This document shows positions 28,568-40,037 of a stretch of 64,000 bases of DNA, in pieces (within the stretch, counting starts at the first letter, position 1; each line of letters begins with the position of its first letter). This DNA comes from Pandoraea thiooxydans (GTDB taxonomy: Bacteria; Pseudomonadota; Gammaproteobacteria; Burkholderiales; Burkholderiaceae), in NCBI RefSeq assembly GCF_001931675.1, contig NZ_CP014839.1:1116001-1180000 (forward strand), in the 5' to 3' direction. A program made the position numbers and the translations under genes. The notes beneath the pieces were generated by a model that was given only the letters and a program-made list of their open reading frames with translations, had not been told where the DNA came from and did not search any database.

Positions 28568-29707
28568 ATGAAACGCACCGCTGCCTGCGTGCTGCTTGCC
28601 TCGGCGACTGCGCTGCTCGGCGGTTGTGGGTTGTTCGGCAGCAAGCCGGCACACGTGCCTACGCCGCTGACGACATTCCAGCAGTCGCTGAATGTTCAGC
28701 AAGTCTGGACAGCCAGCGTCGGTAAAGCCGGCTCCTACTATTTCGAGCCGCTTGCGGTGGGGGATAGCGTTTACGCTGCAGGTGTCAGCGGCACGATCAT
28801 TCGAGTCGATGCGGGTAGCGGAAAAGTCACCTGGACCGCCAAAGCCGGCACTGATATCAGCGCCGGCCCGGGTAGTGACGGGGAAGTCACCGCAGTCGGC
28901 ACAGTGAAAGGCGAGGTGCTCGCATTCGATCACACCGGCAAGCAAATCTGGAAGGGCAATGCCGGCAGTGAAGTGCTGACGGCGCCTTTGGTTGGGCACG
29001 GATTGGTCATCGCGCGTGCCATCAACAATCGAATCACCGCGTTCGACGCCCAAACCGGCGCGGTGCGATGGATTTTTCAGCAACCGAATGTGCCGCTTAC
29101 GTTGCGAACCGGCTCGAGCATGATTTTCGTCGGCGACCATGCAATGGTGACCGGTTTTCCCGGCGGGCAGTTGGCGTCGCTCGACCTCAATAATGGCAGC
29201 GTGCTGTGGGGCGCGACCCTGTCATTGCCGCAGGGCGTGACCGAAGTCGAGCGCATCAACGATGTCACCGGTACGCCGACCTTGTTTGGGCGCCAGATAT
29301 GTGCCGTAACGTTCCAGGGGCGTATCGGTTGCGTCGATGCGATTACCGGTAATGGTCTGTGGGCGCGCGCGTTTTCGTCGTCTGCGGGGCTGTCGCAAGA
29401 CGGACAAATCGTGGCCTCGACCAATACGCAATCGCAGGTCTTCGCGCTCGATTCGAGCAATGGTGATACGCTGTGGCAAAATGACAAGCTGATGTGGCGC
29501 GGCCTGAGCGCACCGCTGATATTGGGGCCGACCGTCGTGGTGGGGGACGATGAGGGGTACCTGCATTTCCTTTCCCGAGACAAGGGTGACTTCATTGCTC
29601 GCGTCAAGACTGACAGCAGCGGTATTCGAGCGCAACCGGTGTTGGTCGGTGATACGCTGGTCGTCCAGACTCGTGACGGAGAGTTGTTCGCTTACCGTCC
29701 CAAATAA
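28568..29707 (+). CDS. bamB: Outer membrane protein assembly factor BamB (lipoprotein)
   Basis: Start set to the ATG at 28568 (MKRTAACVLLASATALLGGC), which gives a normal 20-residue lipoprotein signal; the upstream ATG at 28511 would add 19 polar residues. Neither has a strong ribosome binding site. The 379-residue product is an eight-bladed PQQ-type beta-propeller (repeats such as DAGSGKVTWTAKAG, DAQTGAVRWIFQQP, DSSNGDTLWQ). BamB helps BamA in outer membrane protein insertion. With bamC at 3571-4707, two BAM lipoproteins are in this window. Confidence 0.93.
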   Translation: MKRTAACVLLASATALLGGCGLFGSKPAHVPTPLTTFQQSLNVQQVWTASVGKAGSYYFEPLAVGDSVYAAGVSGTIIRVDAGSGKVTWTAKAGTDISAGPGSDGEVTAVGTVKGEVLAFDHTGKQIWKGNAGSEVLTAPLVGHGLVIARAINNRITAFDAQTGAVRWIFQQPNVPLTLRTGSSMIFVGDHAMVTGFPGGQLASLDLNNGSVLWGATLSLPQGVTEVERINDVTGTPTLFGRQICAVTFQGRIGCVDAITGNGLWARAFSSSAGLSQDGQIVASTNTQSQVFALDSSNGDTLWQNDKLMWRGLSAPLILGPTVVVGDDEGYLHFLSRDKGDFIARVKTDSSGIRAQPVLVGDTLVVQTRDGELFAYRPK

Positions 29708-29728
29708 TTCAGACAATTCGTCTCAGAC

Positions 29729-29761
29729 GCGGCCGGCGCCATTGCCGGCCGCATTTGTTTT
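29729..29761 (+). terminator. Terminator-like hairpin between bamB and der
   Basis: Perfect 9-bp GC stem GCGGCCGGC with complement, 6-base loop, then ATTTGTTTT. It ends 12 bases before the der ATG and no promoter is visible after it, so it is probably only partly effective or der is started from within. Confidence 0.65.
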
Positions 29762-29773
29762 AATGGCAAGACT

Positions 29774-31114
29774 ATGAAACCCGTGATCGCCCTTGTCGGG
29801 CGCCCCAATGTCGGTAAATCGACACTTTTCAACCGTATGACCCGTTCGCGTGATGCGCTGGTCGCAGATTTGCCAGGCCTGACGCGTGACCGACATTACG
29901 GCGAGGGTCGAATCGGAGATTTTCCGCATTTGGTCATCGACACAGGCGGGTTTGAACCGGTCGCCAAAGACGGCATCCTGCATGAGATGGCCAAACAGAC
30001 TCGTCAAGCGGTTGTCGAGGCCGATGTTGTCATATTTATTGTCGACGGACGCCAGGGCATTACCCCCCAGGACAGTGTGATAGCTGACTACCTGCGAAAA
30101 ACCGGGCGCAAGATCCTGCTGGTCGTCAATAAAGCGGAAGGTATGAAATATTCGGCCGTCGCGGCTGATTTTTACGAACTCGGTTTCGGCGATCCGCGCG
30201 CTATTTCCGCCGCGCATGGCGACGGCGTACGCGACCTGGTCGAGGAAGCGCTGGCGCCTTTCTATAGTGCCCCGACCAATGATGAAGCAGTCGAGCCGGA
30301 GGAGGGCGGGCCGATTCGGATCGCGATCGTCGGTCGTCCCAACGTCGGCAAATCGACCCTGGTAAACACCTTGCTTGGGGAAGAGCGCGTTATCGCCTTC
30401 GATATGCCTGGGACCACCCGCGATTCCATCTATATCGATTTTGAGCGGCAGGGCAAGCGTTACACGCTTATCGATACTGCAGGGCTGAGGCGTCGCGGCA
30501 AGGTGTTCGAGGCAATCGAGAAATTTTCGGTGGTCAAGACACTTCAGTCGATCGCGGACGCGAACGTTGTTATTTTGTTGTTGGACGCGCAGCAGGATGT
30601 CAGCGATCAGGATGCTCATATTGCTGGATTCGTAGTCGAATCAGGCCGGGCGCTGGTCGTGGGGGTCAATAAGTGGGACGGTCTCGACGAGTATGCGCGC
30701 GAACGAATCAAGAACGACCTGGAACGCAAACTCAAATTTCTCGATTTTGCGAATTTCCACTTCATCTCGGCCGCCAAGCGCACCGGCATCGGCGCGTTAA
30801 TGAAATCGGTGGATGCGGCCTATGCCGCGGCCATGAGCAAGATGCCCACGCCCAAGTTGACGCGCGCATTGCAGGAGGCCGTCGAATTCCAGCAGCCGCG
30901 ACGCGCTGGCGTATCGCGCCCGAAAATGCGCTATGCGCACCAGGGCGGATCCAATCCGCCAATCATCGTTATTCACGGCACCGGTCTAAGCGGTGTTACC
31001 GATGCCTATAAGCGCTATCTGGAAAGGCGCTTTCGAGAAACTTTTGGTCTGACCGGCACTCCATTACGCATAGAACTTCGCAGCGGCAAGAACCCTTACG
31101 CCAAAACGGAGTGA
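29774..31114 (+). CDS. der: Ribosome biogenesis GTPase Der (EngA)
   Basis: 446 residues with two tandem G domains, unique to this family: the first P-loop GRPNVGKST at residues 9-17 and the second, again GRPNVGKST, near 185, each with its own DxxG and NKxD motifs (VNKAEG in domain 1, VNKWDG in domain 2), then a KH-like C-terminal domain. Essential for 50S subunit maturation. Between bamB and hfq as commonly found in Betaproteobacteria. Confidence 0.97.
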   Translation: MKPVIALVGRPNVGKSTLFNRMTRSRDALVADLPGLTRDRHYGEGRIGDFPHLVIDTGGFEPVAKDGILHEMAKQTRQAVVEADVVIFIVDGRQGITPQDSVIADYLRKTGRKILLVVNKAEGMKYSAVAADFYELGFGDPRAISAAHGDGVRDLVEEALAPFYSAPTNDEAVEPEEGGPIRIAIVGRPNVGKSTLVNTLLGEERVIAFDMPGTTRDSIYIDFERQGKRYTLIDTAGLRRRGKVFEAIEKFSVVKTLQSIADANVVILLLDAQQDVSDQDAHIAGFVVESGRALVVGVNKWDGLDEYARERIKNDLERKLKFLDFANFHFISAAKRTGIGALMKSVDAAYAAAMSKMPTPKLTRALQEAVEFQQPRRAGVSRPKMRYAHQGGSNPPIIVIHGTGLSGVTDAYKRYLERRFRETFGLTGTPLRIELRSGKNPYAKTE

Positions 31115-31240
31115 AACGCCTTCAGGGGCGGGGTTTTACTGGTGTTCACAGTAAAATCGGCTATAGTGTGAAAATTGGGTTGAGATGCTCACTTTCGCCC
31201 CAATTTACGGTCAATCGTTAAAAATACAATGGAGTATCTT

Positions 31241-31477
31241 ATGAGCAACAAAGGGCAACTGTTACAAGACCCGTTCCTGAATGCGCTGCGCAAAGAGCAC
31301 GTTCCGGTTTCCATCTATTTGGTCAATGGCATCAAATTGCAAGGCAACATCGAATCTTTCGACCAGTATGTCGTTTTGCTGCGCAACACGGTTACCCAGA
31401 TGGTGTACAAGCACGCTATCTCCACGGTAGTGCCGGCTCGCCCGGTCAACTTCCAGCCCGATGCTGAACAATCTTAA
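31241..31477 (+). CDS. hfq: RNA-binding protein Hfq
   Basis: Start at the ATG 31241 after GGAG ([17 protein letters not shown]); an ATG 12 bases upstream is less likely. 78 residues, Sm-like hexameric ring protein that helps sRNA-mRNA pairing. The Sm1 ([27 protein letters not shown]) and Sm2 ([12 protein letters not shown]) segments are intact, and the C-terminal tail is short, as in Betaproteobacteria. Next to hflX and hflKC as in E. coli hfq-hflX-hflKC. Confidence 0.97.
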   Translation: MSNKGQLLQDPFLNALRKEHVPVSIYLVNGIKLQGNIESFDQYVVLLRNTVTQMVYKHAISTVVPARPVNFQPDAEQS

Positions 31478-31552
31478 TTTGGCGGTACCCGGCAGGTTTC
31501 GCGACCGCCGGGTTTCCCTTTCTTCCCTGTTGTTTCTCCCAATCTCCGTCGT

Positions 31553-32719
31553 TTGATTAATGCCGCTCTCGTCGGCATCGATTTCGGTAAAGTCGATTTC
31601 GAAGCCAGTCTCGCCGAACTCGACCTGCTCTCCAGAAGCGCCGGGGCCGATCCCGTAGTTGCCGTTACGGGCCGACGCGGCAGCCCCGATGCCGCAATGT
31701 TCGTCGGTAGTGGTAAAGCCCAGGAAATCAAGGACGCCATTGCGCTGCACCGTGTTGATCTCGTGATTTTTAATCACGCGCTCAGCCCGGCTCAACAGCG
31801 CAATCTGGAGCGTTTTCTGGAGCGGCGGGTCGTCGACCGTACCAGTCTGATCCTTGATATCTTTGCCCAGCGCGCAAAAAGCCACGAAGGGAAGCTTCAG
31901 GTCGAACTGGCTCAGTTGCAGTACTTGGCAACCAGGCTGGTGCGAGCGTGGAGCCATTTGGAGCGGCAAAAGGGCGGCATTGGTTTGCGGGGGCCGGGCG
32001 AAACTCAGCTCGAAACCGATCGACGTCTCTTGGGTGAACGTGTCAAGTCCTTAAAGGTTCGACTGGACAAGCTCCGTCGGCAACATGCCACCCAGCGTCG
32101 TGCCAGGAAGAGAAGCGACACCTTCTCCATCTCTCTGGTCGGGTACACCAACGCAGGCAAGTCGACGCTGTTCAACGCGTTGACCAAGGCGCAAGCCTAT
32201 GCGGCGGATCAACTTTTTGCCACCCTCGACACGACGTCCCGGCGAGTCTACTTGGGAGAAGTCGGGCAGGTTGTGCTTTCCGACACGGTTGGCTTCATTC
32301 GCGAGCTGCCTCACCAGCTGGTTGCCGCTTTTCGGGCGACGCTCGAAGAAACGGTACATGCGGATTTGCTGCTCCATGTTGTGGACGCGTCCAGTGCAGT
32401 GCGACAGGAGCAAATCGACCAGGTCAATACTGTGCTCACCGAAATCGGCGCGGACGGCATTCCGCAGATTCTCGTATGGAACAAAATCGATGCGGCGCCC
32501 GAATTGCTCGCTGACGGTCCGCGCATCGAGCGCGACGAATCCGGTAATGTCACTCGCGTGTTTGTCAGTGCCCGGGACGGAATTGGACTGGATTTGCTTC
32601 GGGCTGCAATCGCTGAAACGATCGCTCGGCCAGCGACTGCGTTACAATCGTCGGGGCAATCGCCAAATCATTTGCCAGCAGAGTCGGGTGTGGGCTTTCA
32701 TACGGCGGGAAACCTCTGA
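31553..32719 (+). CDS. hflX: Ribosome-dissociating GTPase HflX
   Basis: 388 residues with the HflX-specific N-terminal domain (FVGSGKAQEI), a coiled-coil linker, GPGETQLETDRR, and the G domain with the P-loop VGYTNAGKST, SDTVGFIRELPHQ and WNKID. It splits stalled 70S ribosomes after heat stress in E. coli. The only possible ordinary start is TTG at 31553 (next codon ATT), and the pyrimidine-rich sequence before it has no Shine-Dalgarno site. The gene is in the same frame as hfq, 75 bases after its stop. Confidence 0.94.
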   Translation: MINAALVGIDFGKVDFEASLAELDLLSRSAGADPVVAVTGRRGSPDAAMFVGSGKAQEIKDAIALHRVDLVIFNHALSPAQQRNLERFLERRVVDRTSLILDIFAQRAKSHEGKLQVELAQLQYLATRLVRAWSHLERQKGGIGLRGPGETQLETDRRLLGERVKSLKVRLDKLRRQHATQRRARKRSDTFSISLVGYTNAGKSTLFNALTKAQAYAADQLFATLDTTSRRVYLGEVGQVVLSDTVGFIRELPHQLVAAFRATLEETVHADLLLHVVDASSAVRQEQIDQVNTVLTEIGADGIPQILVWNKIDAAPELLADGPRIERDESGNVTRVFVSARDGIGLDLLRAAIAETIARPATALQSSGQSPNHLPAESGVGFHTAGNL

Positions 32720-32880
32720 GCCGGTGCTGCCCCGATTTTTTCTAACGGGGGACCACCGATTCGCAATAACCGCTGATATTAACTCGATCGAGCATGGCGT
32801 CGACCAAACCAATACCAAGGACCGGCACCAATGCACTGTTGCCCGAGCGCGCAAGCGCTTCTGTCACATTGCCTCTTCTT

Positions 32881-34221
32881 ATGCTTTCTAAAGCCTTGAT
32901 TAAACGACTTGGATTGATTTTCTCGCTCAACGATCCGCGCTGGGGGCGGGGCGATGACAACGACGGCAAGAACGGGCGTGATGAGCCCAACCGTCAGAAC
33001 CAGGATCGTCCACCGGAAGGTCCTCCGGATCTGGATGAATTATGGCGGGATTTCAACCGACGCCTGAATCGTCTGTTCGGTCGTAACAATAACGGTGGTG
33101 GCGGCGACGCCGGCGGCAAATTGCCGTCCTCCGGCCGAGGCTCCAGCATCGGTGTGAGCGTGGTCATCATCGTCGCGGTATTGGTCTGGCTGGCCACCGG
33201 TGTATTCATCGTGCAGGAGGGGCAAGTCGGTGTGGTGATGCAGTTCGGAAAATACAAGTACACGACCACTTCCGGCATCCAATGGCGGCTTCCATATCCG
33301 TTTCAGTCGGAAGAGGTCGTCAACATGTCACAGATTCGATCGGTCGAGATCGGGCGTTCCAATGTTGTGCCCAATACCGACTTGAAAGACTCGTCGATGC
33401 TGACCGGTGACGAGAACATCGTAGACGTCAGATTTGCCGTGCAATACCGGGTCAAGGATGCCAGCGAGTTTCTGTTCAACAACGTTGATCCCGAGGCCTC
33501 CGTCAGTCAAGCTGCGGCGACGGGAGTACGCGAAATCGTTGGCAAGAGCAAGATGGATTATGTGCTGTATGCCGGGCGCGAGGAAATCGCCAACGAACTC
33601 GTACAATCGATCCAACGAATTTTGGATAGCTACAAGACGGGTATCCTGGTTACCAGCGTAACCATGCAGAGCGTGCAGCCTCCGGAGCAGGTGCAGGCGG
33701 CGTTTGACGACGCAGTCAAGGCAGGGCAGGATCGCGAGCGCCAGAAAAACGAAGCGCAGGCCTACGCGAACAATGTGATCCCGTTGGCCAAGGGCACAGC
33801 TGCCCGCCTGCTGGAGGAAGCGTCCGGTTATAAGTCGCGGGTGACCGAGCAGGCGCAGGGCGATGCGGAGCGCTTCAAACTGGTCGAGCAAGCCTATGCC
33901 AAGGCACCTGATGTGACACGTGAACGTATGTATCTGGACACCATGGAGCAAATCTACTCCCATACGACCAAGGTCCTGGTCGATACGCGCGACAACAAAA
34001 ATCTGCTTTACCTGCCGCTTGATAAATTGATTTCACGAAGCAAGGACGAAATCGGTGACGCCGCCTCGGCGCCGAAAGCGCCGCAAAATCATGCTGCCGC
34101 GCCGGCGCAGTCTGCGCCCGACGGCAGCAGTGCGGCTACCAGCGGTGCAGGCGAAACGCGGAACCGTTCGCGCAATGCCCTGCGTGACAGCGATCCGCTG
34201 CGTTCGGGGGACAGCCAATGA
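32881..34221 (+). CDS. hflK: FtsH protease modulator HflK
   Basis: Inner-membrane SPFH/band 7 protein that, with HflC, forms the cage around FtsH and limits its access to membrane substrates. Start uncertain: the ATG at 32881 (MLSKALIKRLGLIFSLNDPRWG) matches the family, giving 446 residues, but no ribosome binding site is seen; an ATG at 32794 would add 29 unusual residues. After a Gly/Asn-rich cytoplasmic part, the membrane helix lies near residue 90 (VVIIVAVLVWLATGVFIV), followed by the band 7 domain and a long coiled coil. Overlaps hflC by ATGA. Confidence 0.93.
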   Translation: MLSKALIKRLGLIFSLNDPRWGRGDDNDGKNGRDEPNRQNQDRPPEGPPDLDELWRDFNRRLNRLFGRNNNGGGGDAGGKLPSSGRGSSIGVSVVIIVAVLVWLATGVFIVQEGQVGVVMQFGKYKYTTTSGIQWRLPYPFQSEEVVNMSQIRSVEIGRSNVVPNTDLKDSSMLTGDENIVDVRFAVQYRVKDASEFLFNNVDPEASVSQAAATGVREIVGKSKMDYVLYAGREEIANELVQSIQRILDSYKTGILVTSVTMQSVQPPEQVQAAFDDAVKAGQDRERQKNEAQAYANNVIPLAKGTAARLLEEASGYKSRVTEQAQGDAERFKLVEQAYAKAPDVTRERMYLDTMEQIYSHTTKVLVDTRDNKNLLYLPLDKLISRSKDEIGDAASAPKAPQNHAAAPAQSAPDGSSAATSGAGETRNRSRNALRDSDPLRSGDSQ

Positions 34222-35114
34222 ACCGTATCGGAACCGTCCTCATTGCACTGATCGTCCTGCTGTTGTTGCTCTCCTCGACTATGTTCGTAGTCGATCAGCG
34301 CCGCTATGCAATCGTTTTCTCCTTCGGGGAAATCAAGCAAGTCATCAGCAAGCCCGGGTTGCATTTCAAGATGCCGCCGCCTTTCGAGAACGTCGTGTAT
34401 CTCGAAAAACGCCTGATGACCATCGATAATCCGCAGCCCGAACGATTCATTACGGCAGAGAAAAAAAATCTGGTTGTCGATTCCTACATCAAATGGCGTA
34501 TCACTGATCCTCACAAGTTCTACGTCAGTTTCAAGGGCGATACCACGTTGGCGCGGGAGCGACTTACGCAGCAGGTCCGCTCGGCACTGCAAGAGGCATT
34601 CGCCAAACGGACAATCTCCGAAGTGGTCTCCAGCCAGCGGGATCAGGTAATGCAGTCTGTGAGGCAAAAGGTCAGTGAAGAAGCCGCTCAACTCGGCATC
34701 GAGGTGACCGATGTGCGTCTGCGTCGAGTCGATCTGCAGGCCGGCATCAGCGATTCAGTATTTCGCCGCATGATTGCGGAGCGCAAACGCGTGGCGAACG
34801 AATTGCGTTCGACCGGTGCCGCCGAGGCCGAGCAAATCCGTGCAGATGCTGACCGTCAGCGCGAAGTCATTGTCGCGAAGGCATACAGCCAGGCGCAGAA
34901 AATCAAGGGTGAGGGGGATGCGCAAGCGTCCCAGATTTATGCGCAGGCATTCGGCAAGGATCCGAAGTTTGCGCGGTTCTATCAAAGTCTCGAGGCCTAC
35001 CGAAAAACCTTCTCGAGCAAGAGCGATATTATCGTCACAGACCCGGGCAGCGATTTCTTCCAGTTCATGCGCGGCGCTGGTACTGACACAGCGGGCAAAC
35101 AGGGTGCCCGCTGA
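34218..35114 (+). CDS. hflC: FtsH protease modulator HflC
   Basis: 298 residues. N-terminal membrane anchor (IGTVLIALIVLLLLLSSTMFV, residues 3-23) and a band 7 domain beginning VVDQRRYAIVFSFGE, with a charged coiled-coil region (RKRVANELRSTGAAEAEQI). Partner of HflK in the HflKC cage around FtsH. Start codon is inside the hflK stop (ATGA), so the two chains are translated together. Confidence 0.96.
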   Translation: MNRIGTVLIALIVLLLLLSSTMFVVDQRRYAIVFSFGEIKQVISKPGLHFKMPPPFENVVYLEKRLMTIDNPQPERFITAEKKNLVVDSYIKWRITDPHKFYVSFKGDTTLARERLTQQVRSALQEAFAKRTISEVVSSQRDQVMQSVRQKVSEEAAQLGIEVTDVRLRRVDLQAGISDSVFRRMIAERKRVANELRSTGAAEAEQIRADADRQREVIVAKAYSQAQKIKGEGDAQASQIYAQAFGKDPKFARFYQSLEAYRKTFSSKSDIIVTDPGSDFFQFMRGAGTDTAGKQGAR

Positions 35115-35188
35115 CCGGCAGATGCCGTCGTCCCCCGTGGGGCGGCGGCAGAAGGGAACGCTGCAATATTTCCAAAGCAATTGGCCAA

Positions 35189-35377
35189 ATGGGTAGGGTT
35201 CTGATTCTTGCTTGTGCGTTCATGCTGATCGTCGAGGGAGTCTTCCCTTTTTTCTGGCCCGATCAGTGGCGCCAGACTTTTCGTAAAATAACGGAATTCC
35301 GAACTGGGCAAATTCGCTTTTTCGGCTTCGTGGCGTTGGTGTTGGCCCTGATCCTGCTGGCCATTGCCTACGCATAG
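35189..35377 (+). CDS. DUF2065 family small inner-membrane protein (YjeT-like)
   Basis: 62 residues with two membrane helices ([20 protein letters not shown] and [19 protein letters not shown]) separated by a basic loop, including [11 protein letters not shown]. This matches DUF2065/YjeT, which sits between hflC and purA in E. coli as well. Function unknown; the constant position suggests a membrane role linked to HflKC or simply a conserved operon. Confidence 0.88.
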   Translation: MGRVLILACAFMLIVEGVFPFFWPDQWRQTFRKITEFRTGQIRFFGFVALVLALILLAIAYA

Positions 35378-35421
35378 CCAGCCTGGCGCCATTATTTGAA
35401 ACCTTTGATTCTCTGACACCC

Positions 35422-36570
35422 ATGCCGAATTGGCTGCTCCCCGAAAATATTGCCGACGTATTGCCATCCGAGGCGCGCAAGATCGAAGAACTGCGTCGGG
35501 CCATGCTTGACCGATTTCGTGCCTACGGCTACGAACTCGTCATGCCGCCGTTGCTTGAATACACCGACTCGTTGTTTACCGGGACCGGGCACGATCTGGA
35601 CTTGCGTACCTTCAAGTTGGTCGATCAGATGTCTGGGCGCACCATGGGGTTGCGTGCAGATATCACGCCGCAGGTCGCGCGCATCGACGCTCACCTGCTC
35701 AATCGCACCGGCGTGACCCGGCTGTGCTATGCGGGCAGCGTGCTGCTGACACGGCCGCGCGGACTGCTGACCACCCGCGAGCCGTTGCAAATTGGCGCTG
35801 AAATATTCGGGCATGCCAGTATCGAAGCGGATCTCGAGATTCAGGAACTGCTGCTCTTTTGTCTGCGCCAGTCAGGGTTGAAGCAGGTTCGCCTCGACTT
35901 GTGCCATGCTGGCGTGCTGGAGGCTCTGCTGGAATCGGTGCCAAAGGCCGAGGCGCTCGAGTCTGCCCTGTTTGGCGTACTGGCGGCCAAGGATGTGCCG
36001 CAACTCGAGGCCATCACGGCATCCCTGCCGTCGCCGGTGCGCGATGCCCTGCGGGCATTGCCCCACCTCTACGGCGACGTCGGCATATTGGATGAGGCCA
36101 GACGCCGCCTGCCGGCGCACCCGAAGTTGCACGCCGCGCTCGATGACCTCGCTTTCCTGGCCGGACAAGGCGGCGACGCCACCGTCACCGTTGATTTGGC
36201 GGATCTGCGCGGCTACCAGTATCACAGCGGGGTCATGTTTTCCGCCTACGTCGACGGCGTGCCCAATGCCATTGCCCTGGGCGGCCGATATGACAAGGTC
36301 GGGCAGGCATTCGGCCGCGTGCGCCCTGCTACGGGGTTTTCGATGGATTTGCGAGAAGTCGCCGGCGTCTCCCCGGTCGAGGCTCGCAGCAATGCGATCC
36401 TTGCGCCGTGGAGTCAGTCACCGGGCTTGCGCGAGGCGATCGCCACTTTGCGGCAAGCCGGCGAAGTGGTGATTCAGGCGTTGCCGGGACATGAGACCGA
36501 TCTGGAGGAATTCGCTTGCGATCGGGCCCTTATCGAGCGCGACGGCGCCTGGCAGGTCGTCGATCGCTGA
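35422..36570 (+). CDS. hisZ: ATP phosphoribosyltransferase regulatory subunit
   Basis: 382 residues, a HisRS paralogue without tRNA charging that activates the short form of HisG, the first enzyme of histidine synthesis. The class II fold is visible ([67 protein letters not shown]), but there is no anticodon-binding domain. hisG is not in this window; in Betaproteobacteria hisZ usually sits apart from it, next to purA, as here. Confidence 0.94.
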   Translation: MPNWLLPENIADVLPSEARKIEELRRAMLDRFRAYGYELVMPPLLEYTDSLFTGTGHDLDLRTFKLVDQMSGRTMGLRADITPQVARIDAHLLNRTGVTRLCYAGSVLLTRPRGLLTTREPLQIGAEIFGHASIEADLEIQELLLFCLRQSGLKQVRLDLCHAGVLEALLESVPKAEALESALFGVLAAKDVPQLEAITASLPSPVRDALRALPHLYGDVGILDEARRRLPAHPKLHAALDDLAFLAGQGGDATVTVDLADLRGYQYHSGVMFSAYVDGVPNAIALGGRYDKVGQAFGRVRPATGFSMDLREVAGVSPVEARSNAILAPWSQSPGLREAIATLRQAGEVVIQALPGHETDLEEFACDRALIERDGAWQVVDR

Positions 36571-36602
36571 AAAAAGCGGCACCTCGTCCGCAACACGGGT
36601 AA

Positions 36603-37973
<1,371 letters not shown>

Positions 37974-38001
37974 CCGGTTTCCTTGGCCGTTTGCTGTATT
38001 C

Positions 38002-38550
38002 ATGAACACACCGCAAAACGACGATAAGAATCTGTGGGTTTCCTGGGACGAGTACCACCGGCTGATTGAGCAGCTCGCGTTGGCCGTGCACGAGTCGGGG
38101 TGGCAATTCGACAAGATTCTCTGCCTGGCCCGTGGCGGCTTGCGAGTTGGCGATCAGTTGGCGCGTATTTACGACGTGCCGCTGGGCATCTTGGCCACCA
38201 GTTCCTATCGAGAAGCTGAAGGGACTTTGCGAGGTGATCTCGATATTGCCCAATACATCACCATCACACGCGGCGCACTGAGCGGTCGTGTGTTGCTCGT
38301 CGACGATCTCGTCGACTCCGGGGTGACGCTCGAGAAGGTCGGCCGTCATCTCCAGGAGCGTTATCCAGGCGTGACGGAAGTAAAGTCCGCGGTATTGTGG
38401 TTCAAGGCATGCTCACACGTGAAGCCTGATTTCTACGTGAAATACTTGCCCACCAATCCCTGGATCCATCAACCGTTCGAAGGCTACGATACGCTGCGCC
38501 CGCATAATCTCGCCGCCTGGATCAAGCGCGGCAGCAACGAAAGCTGCTGA
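38002..38550 (+). CDS. Phosphoribosyltransferase (xanthine/hypoxanthine type)
   Basis: 182 residues with a type I PRT fold: the PRPP loop VLLVDDLVDSGVTL at about 98-111 and the pyrophosphate loop LARGGLRVGDQLA. It ends in a WIKRG tail and has a WIHQPFE(G) segment near 155 that is typical of the XGPRT/Gpt-like group. Most likely salvages a 6-oxopurine base to its nucleotide, which fits its place 28 bases after purA. The exact base preference cannot be read from the sequence. Confidence 0.85.
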   Translation: MNTPQNDDKNLWVSWDEYHRLIEQLALAVHESGWQFDKILCLARGGLRVGDQLARIYDVPLGILATSSYREAEGTLRGDLDIAQYITITRGALSGRVLLVDDLVDSGVTLEKVGRHLQERYPGVTEVKSAVLWFKACSHVKPDFYVKYLPTNPWIHQPFEGYDTLRPHNLAAWIKRGSNESC

Positions 38551-38604
38551 CGCGCCTCGCCTGGGCAGAGTCATGATGCGGCGAGCGGACAAGGCCTACT
38601 GCGC

Positions 38605-39984
38605 ATGACCAAGCAGCCTCGCCAGACTACCGACACAAATGCAACCGAGGCTGAGCGAGCCCACCGTCAATGCACGCTGGCCGATCAGCCTGAAGACGCC
38701 GCATCGCACCGCGTCATGGCCGAAGCGCGGCGTCGTCAAGGCGATGAGCTGGCGGCATTGGCGCATTTGATCGCCGCTCACACGCTTGACTCGTTCGCCG
38801 CGGACCCGCTGCATGCCTCTGTGCGCGAGCTGTGCGATGTCGCCACCGGTTATTACATGAAGGGTGATCATGCGACAGCCGAGTCCTGGTACCGGTTGGT
38901 ACTAAAAGTCGCGCCCGGCCTGCCGCTGGCGCACCAGAATCTCTCCGCCATTTGCGCAGGCGCCGGCCGTCGTGCCGAAGCTGAAGCTCATCGTGCCCAG
39001 GCTTACCGAGCGCAACGGGTTTTCATTGAGCAGGCTGCCCAGCAGGCCCGCCCGATTCTCATCCTGTGCGCGGGGCGAGAGGCAGGTAACATTCCCTTCG
39101 AAATTCTGCTACCGACCGATACCTATACGCGTATCAAGTATGTCATCGACTATGCGGCTGACGAAGAAGACCATCAATTGCCACCTTTCGATCTGGTATT
39201 CAACGCTATCGGCGACGCGGACGTCGCCGCTTCGATGGATGCCCGACTTACCCGCTTCGGGCAGCGCTGTCAGCGCCCGATGCTCAATGCGCCGGCGGCG
39301 GTTGCACGTACTCAACGCCATCGGCTGGCGGCGCTGCTGAGCGATATCGATGACGTCGTCATCGCGCCCTGTATCCGCGTCGAACGTGGGGGCAACGGAG
39401 CGAAGGCGTTGGCCTCGACGTTGGCGAGCGAAAACGTGCCATTCCCGATACTGGCCAGGCCCACGGCTATGCACGGTGGCGAGGGATTGGCGCGCTGCCA
39501 GACGCTGGCCGCCCTCGAGCAACATCTGGCCGGCACCGATGCGCCCCATTATTTGAGCGCGTTTCTCGACTACCGCAGTGTCGATAGCTATTACCGCAAA
39601 TACCGCATGATCTTCATCGATCGACGGCCATGGCCCTATCACCTGGCCATCTCGTCGTATTGGATGGTCCACTATTTTTCCGCGGATATGGCTGCCCATC
39701 CCTGGAAAATAGACGAGGAGCGGCGCTTCCTGACGAATCCGGCCGACGTGCTGGGCGCGCGCGCAATGACAGCACTTGCCGCAATCGGGCGCCGGCTCGA
39801 TCTCGATTACGCCGGGATCGACTTCACGTTGTTGCCCGACGGGCGGATATTCCTGTTCGAAGCCAATGCGACCATGCGGGTTCATTATGAGCGCGCCGAC
39901 GGGCCATTGGCGCATAAGAATCGCCATGTGCAGGCGATCATCGATGCGTTTGCCCGTTTGCTGTCTCGCCATGCCCCCGCCTGA
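38605..39984 (+). CDS. TPR and ATP-grasp-like protein of unknown function
   Basis: 459 residues. The first 150 residues are helical with at least two TPR-like repeats (ASHRVMAEARRRQGDELAAL; AESWYRLVLKVAPGLPLAHQ). The rest resembles an ATP-grasp ligase: a Gly-rich nucleotide loop (ARPTAMHGGEGL, about 285-296), a basic/aromatic stretch (YYRKYRMIFIDRRPWPYHLA), and the metal-binding end DFTLLPDGRIFLFEANATM (Asp then Glu-x-Asn). RimK/glutathione-synthetase-type enzymes have this ending. The substrate is unknown and no peptide partner is visible nearby. Confidence 0.7.
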   Translation: MTKQPRQTTDTNATEAERAHRQCTLADQPEDAASHRVMAEARRRQGDELAALAHLIAAHTLDSFAADPLHASVRELCDVATGYYMKGDHATAESWYRLVLKVAPGLPLAHQNLSAICAGAGRRAEAEAHRAQAYRAQRVFIEQAAQQARPILILCAGREAGNIPFEILLPTDTYTRIKYVIDYAADEEDHQLPPFDLVFNAIGDADVAASMDARLTRFGQRCQRPMLNAPAAVARTQRHRLAALLSDIDDVVIAPCIRVERGGNGAKALASTLASENVPFPILARPTAMHGGEGLARCQTLAALEQHLAGTDAPHYLSAFLDYRSVDSYYRKYRMIFIDRRPWPYHLAISSYWMVHYFSADMAAHPWKIDEERRFLTNPADVLGARAMTALAAIGRRLDLDYAGIDFTLLPDGRIFLFEANATMRVHYERADGPLAHKNRHVQAIIDAFARLLSRHAPA

Positions 39985-40037
39985 AGCGGCGCAAAGCCTC
40001 CGCCAATTTTTCTGTGGTCGTGAGCGAAGCCTGCCTG

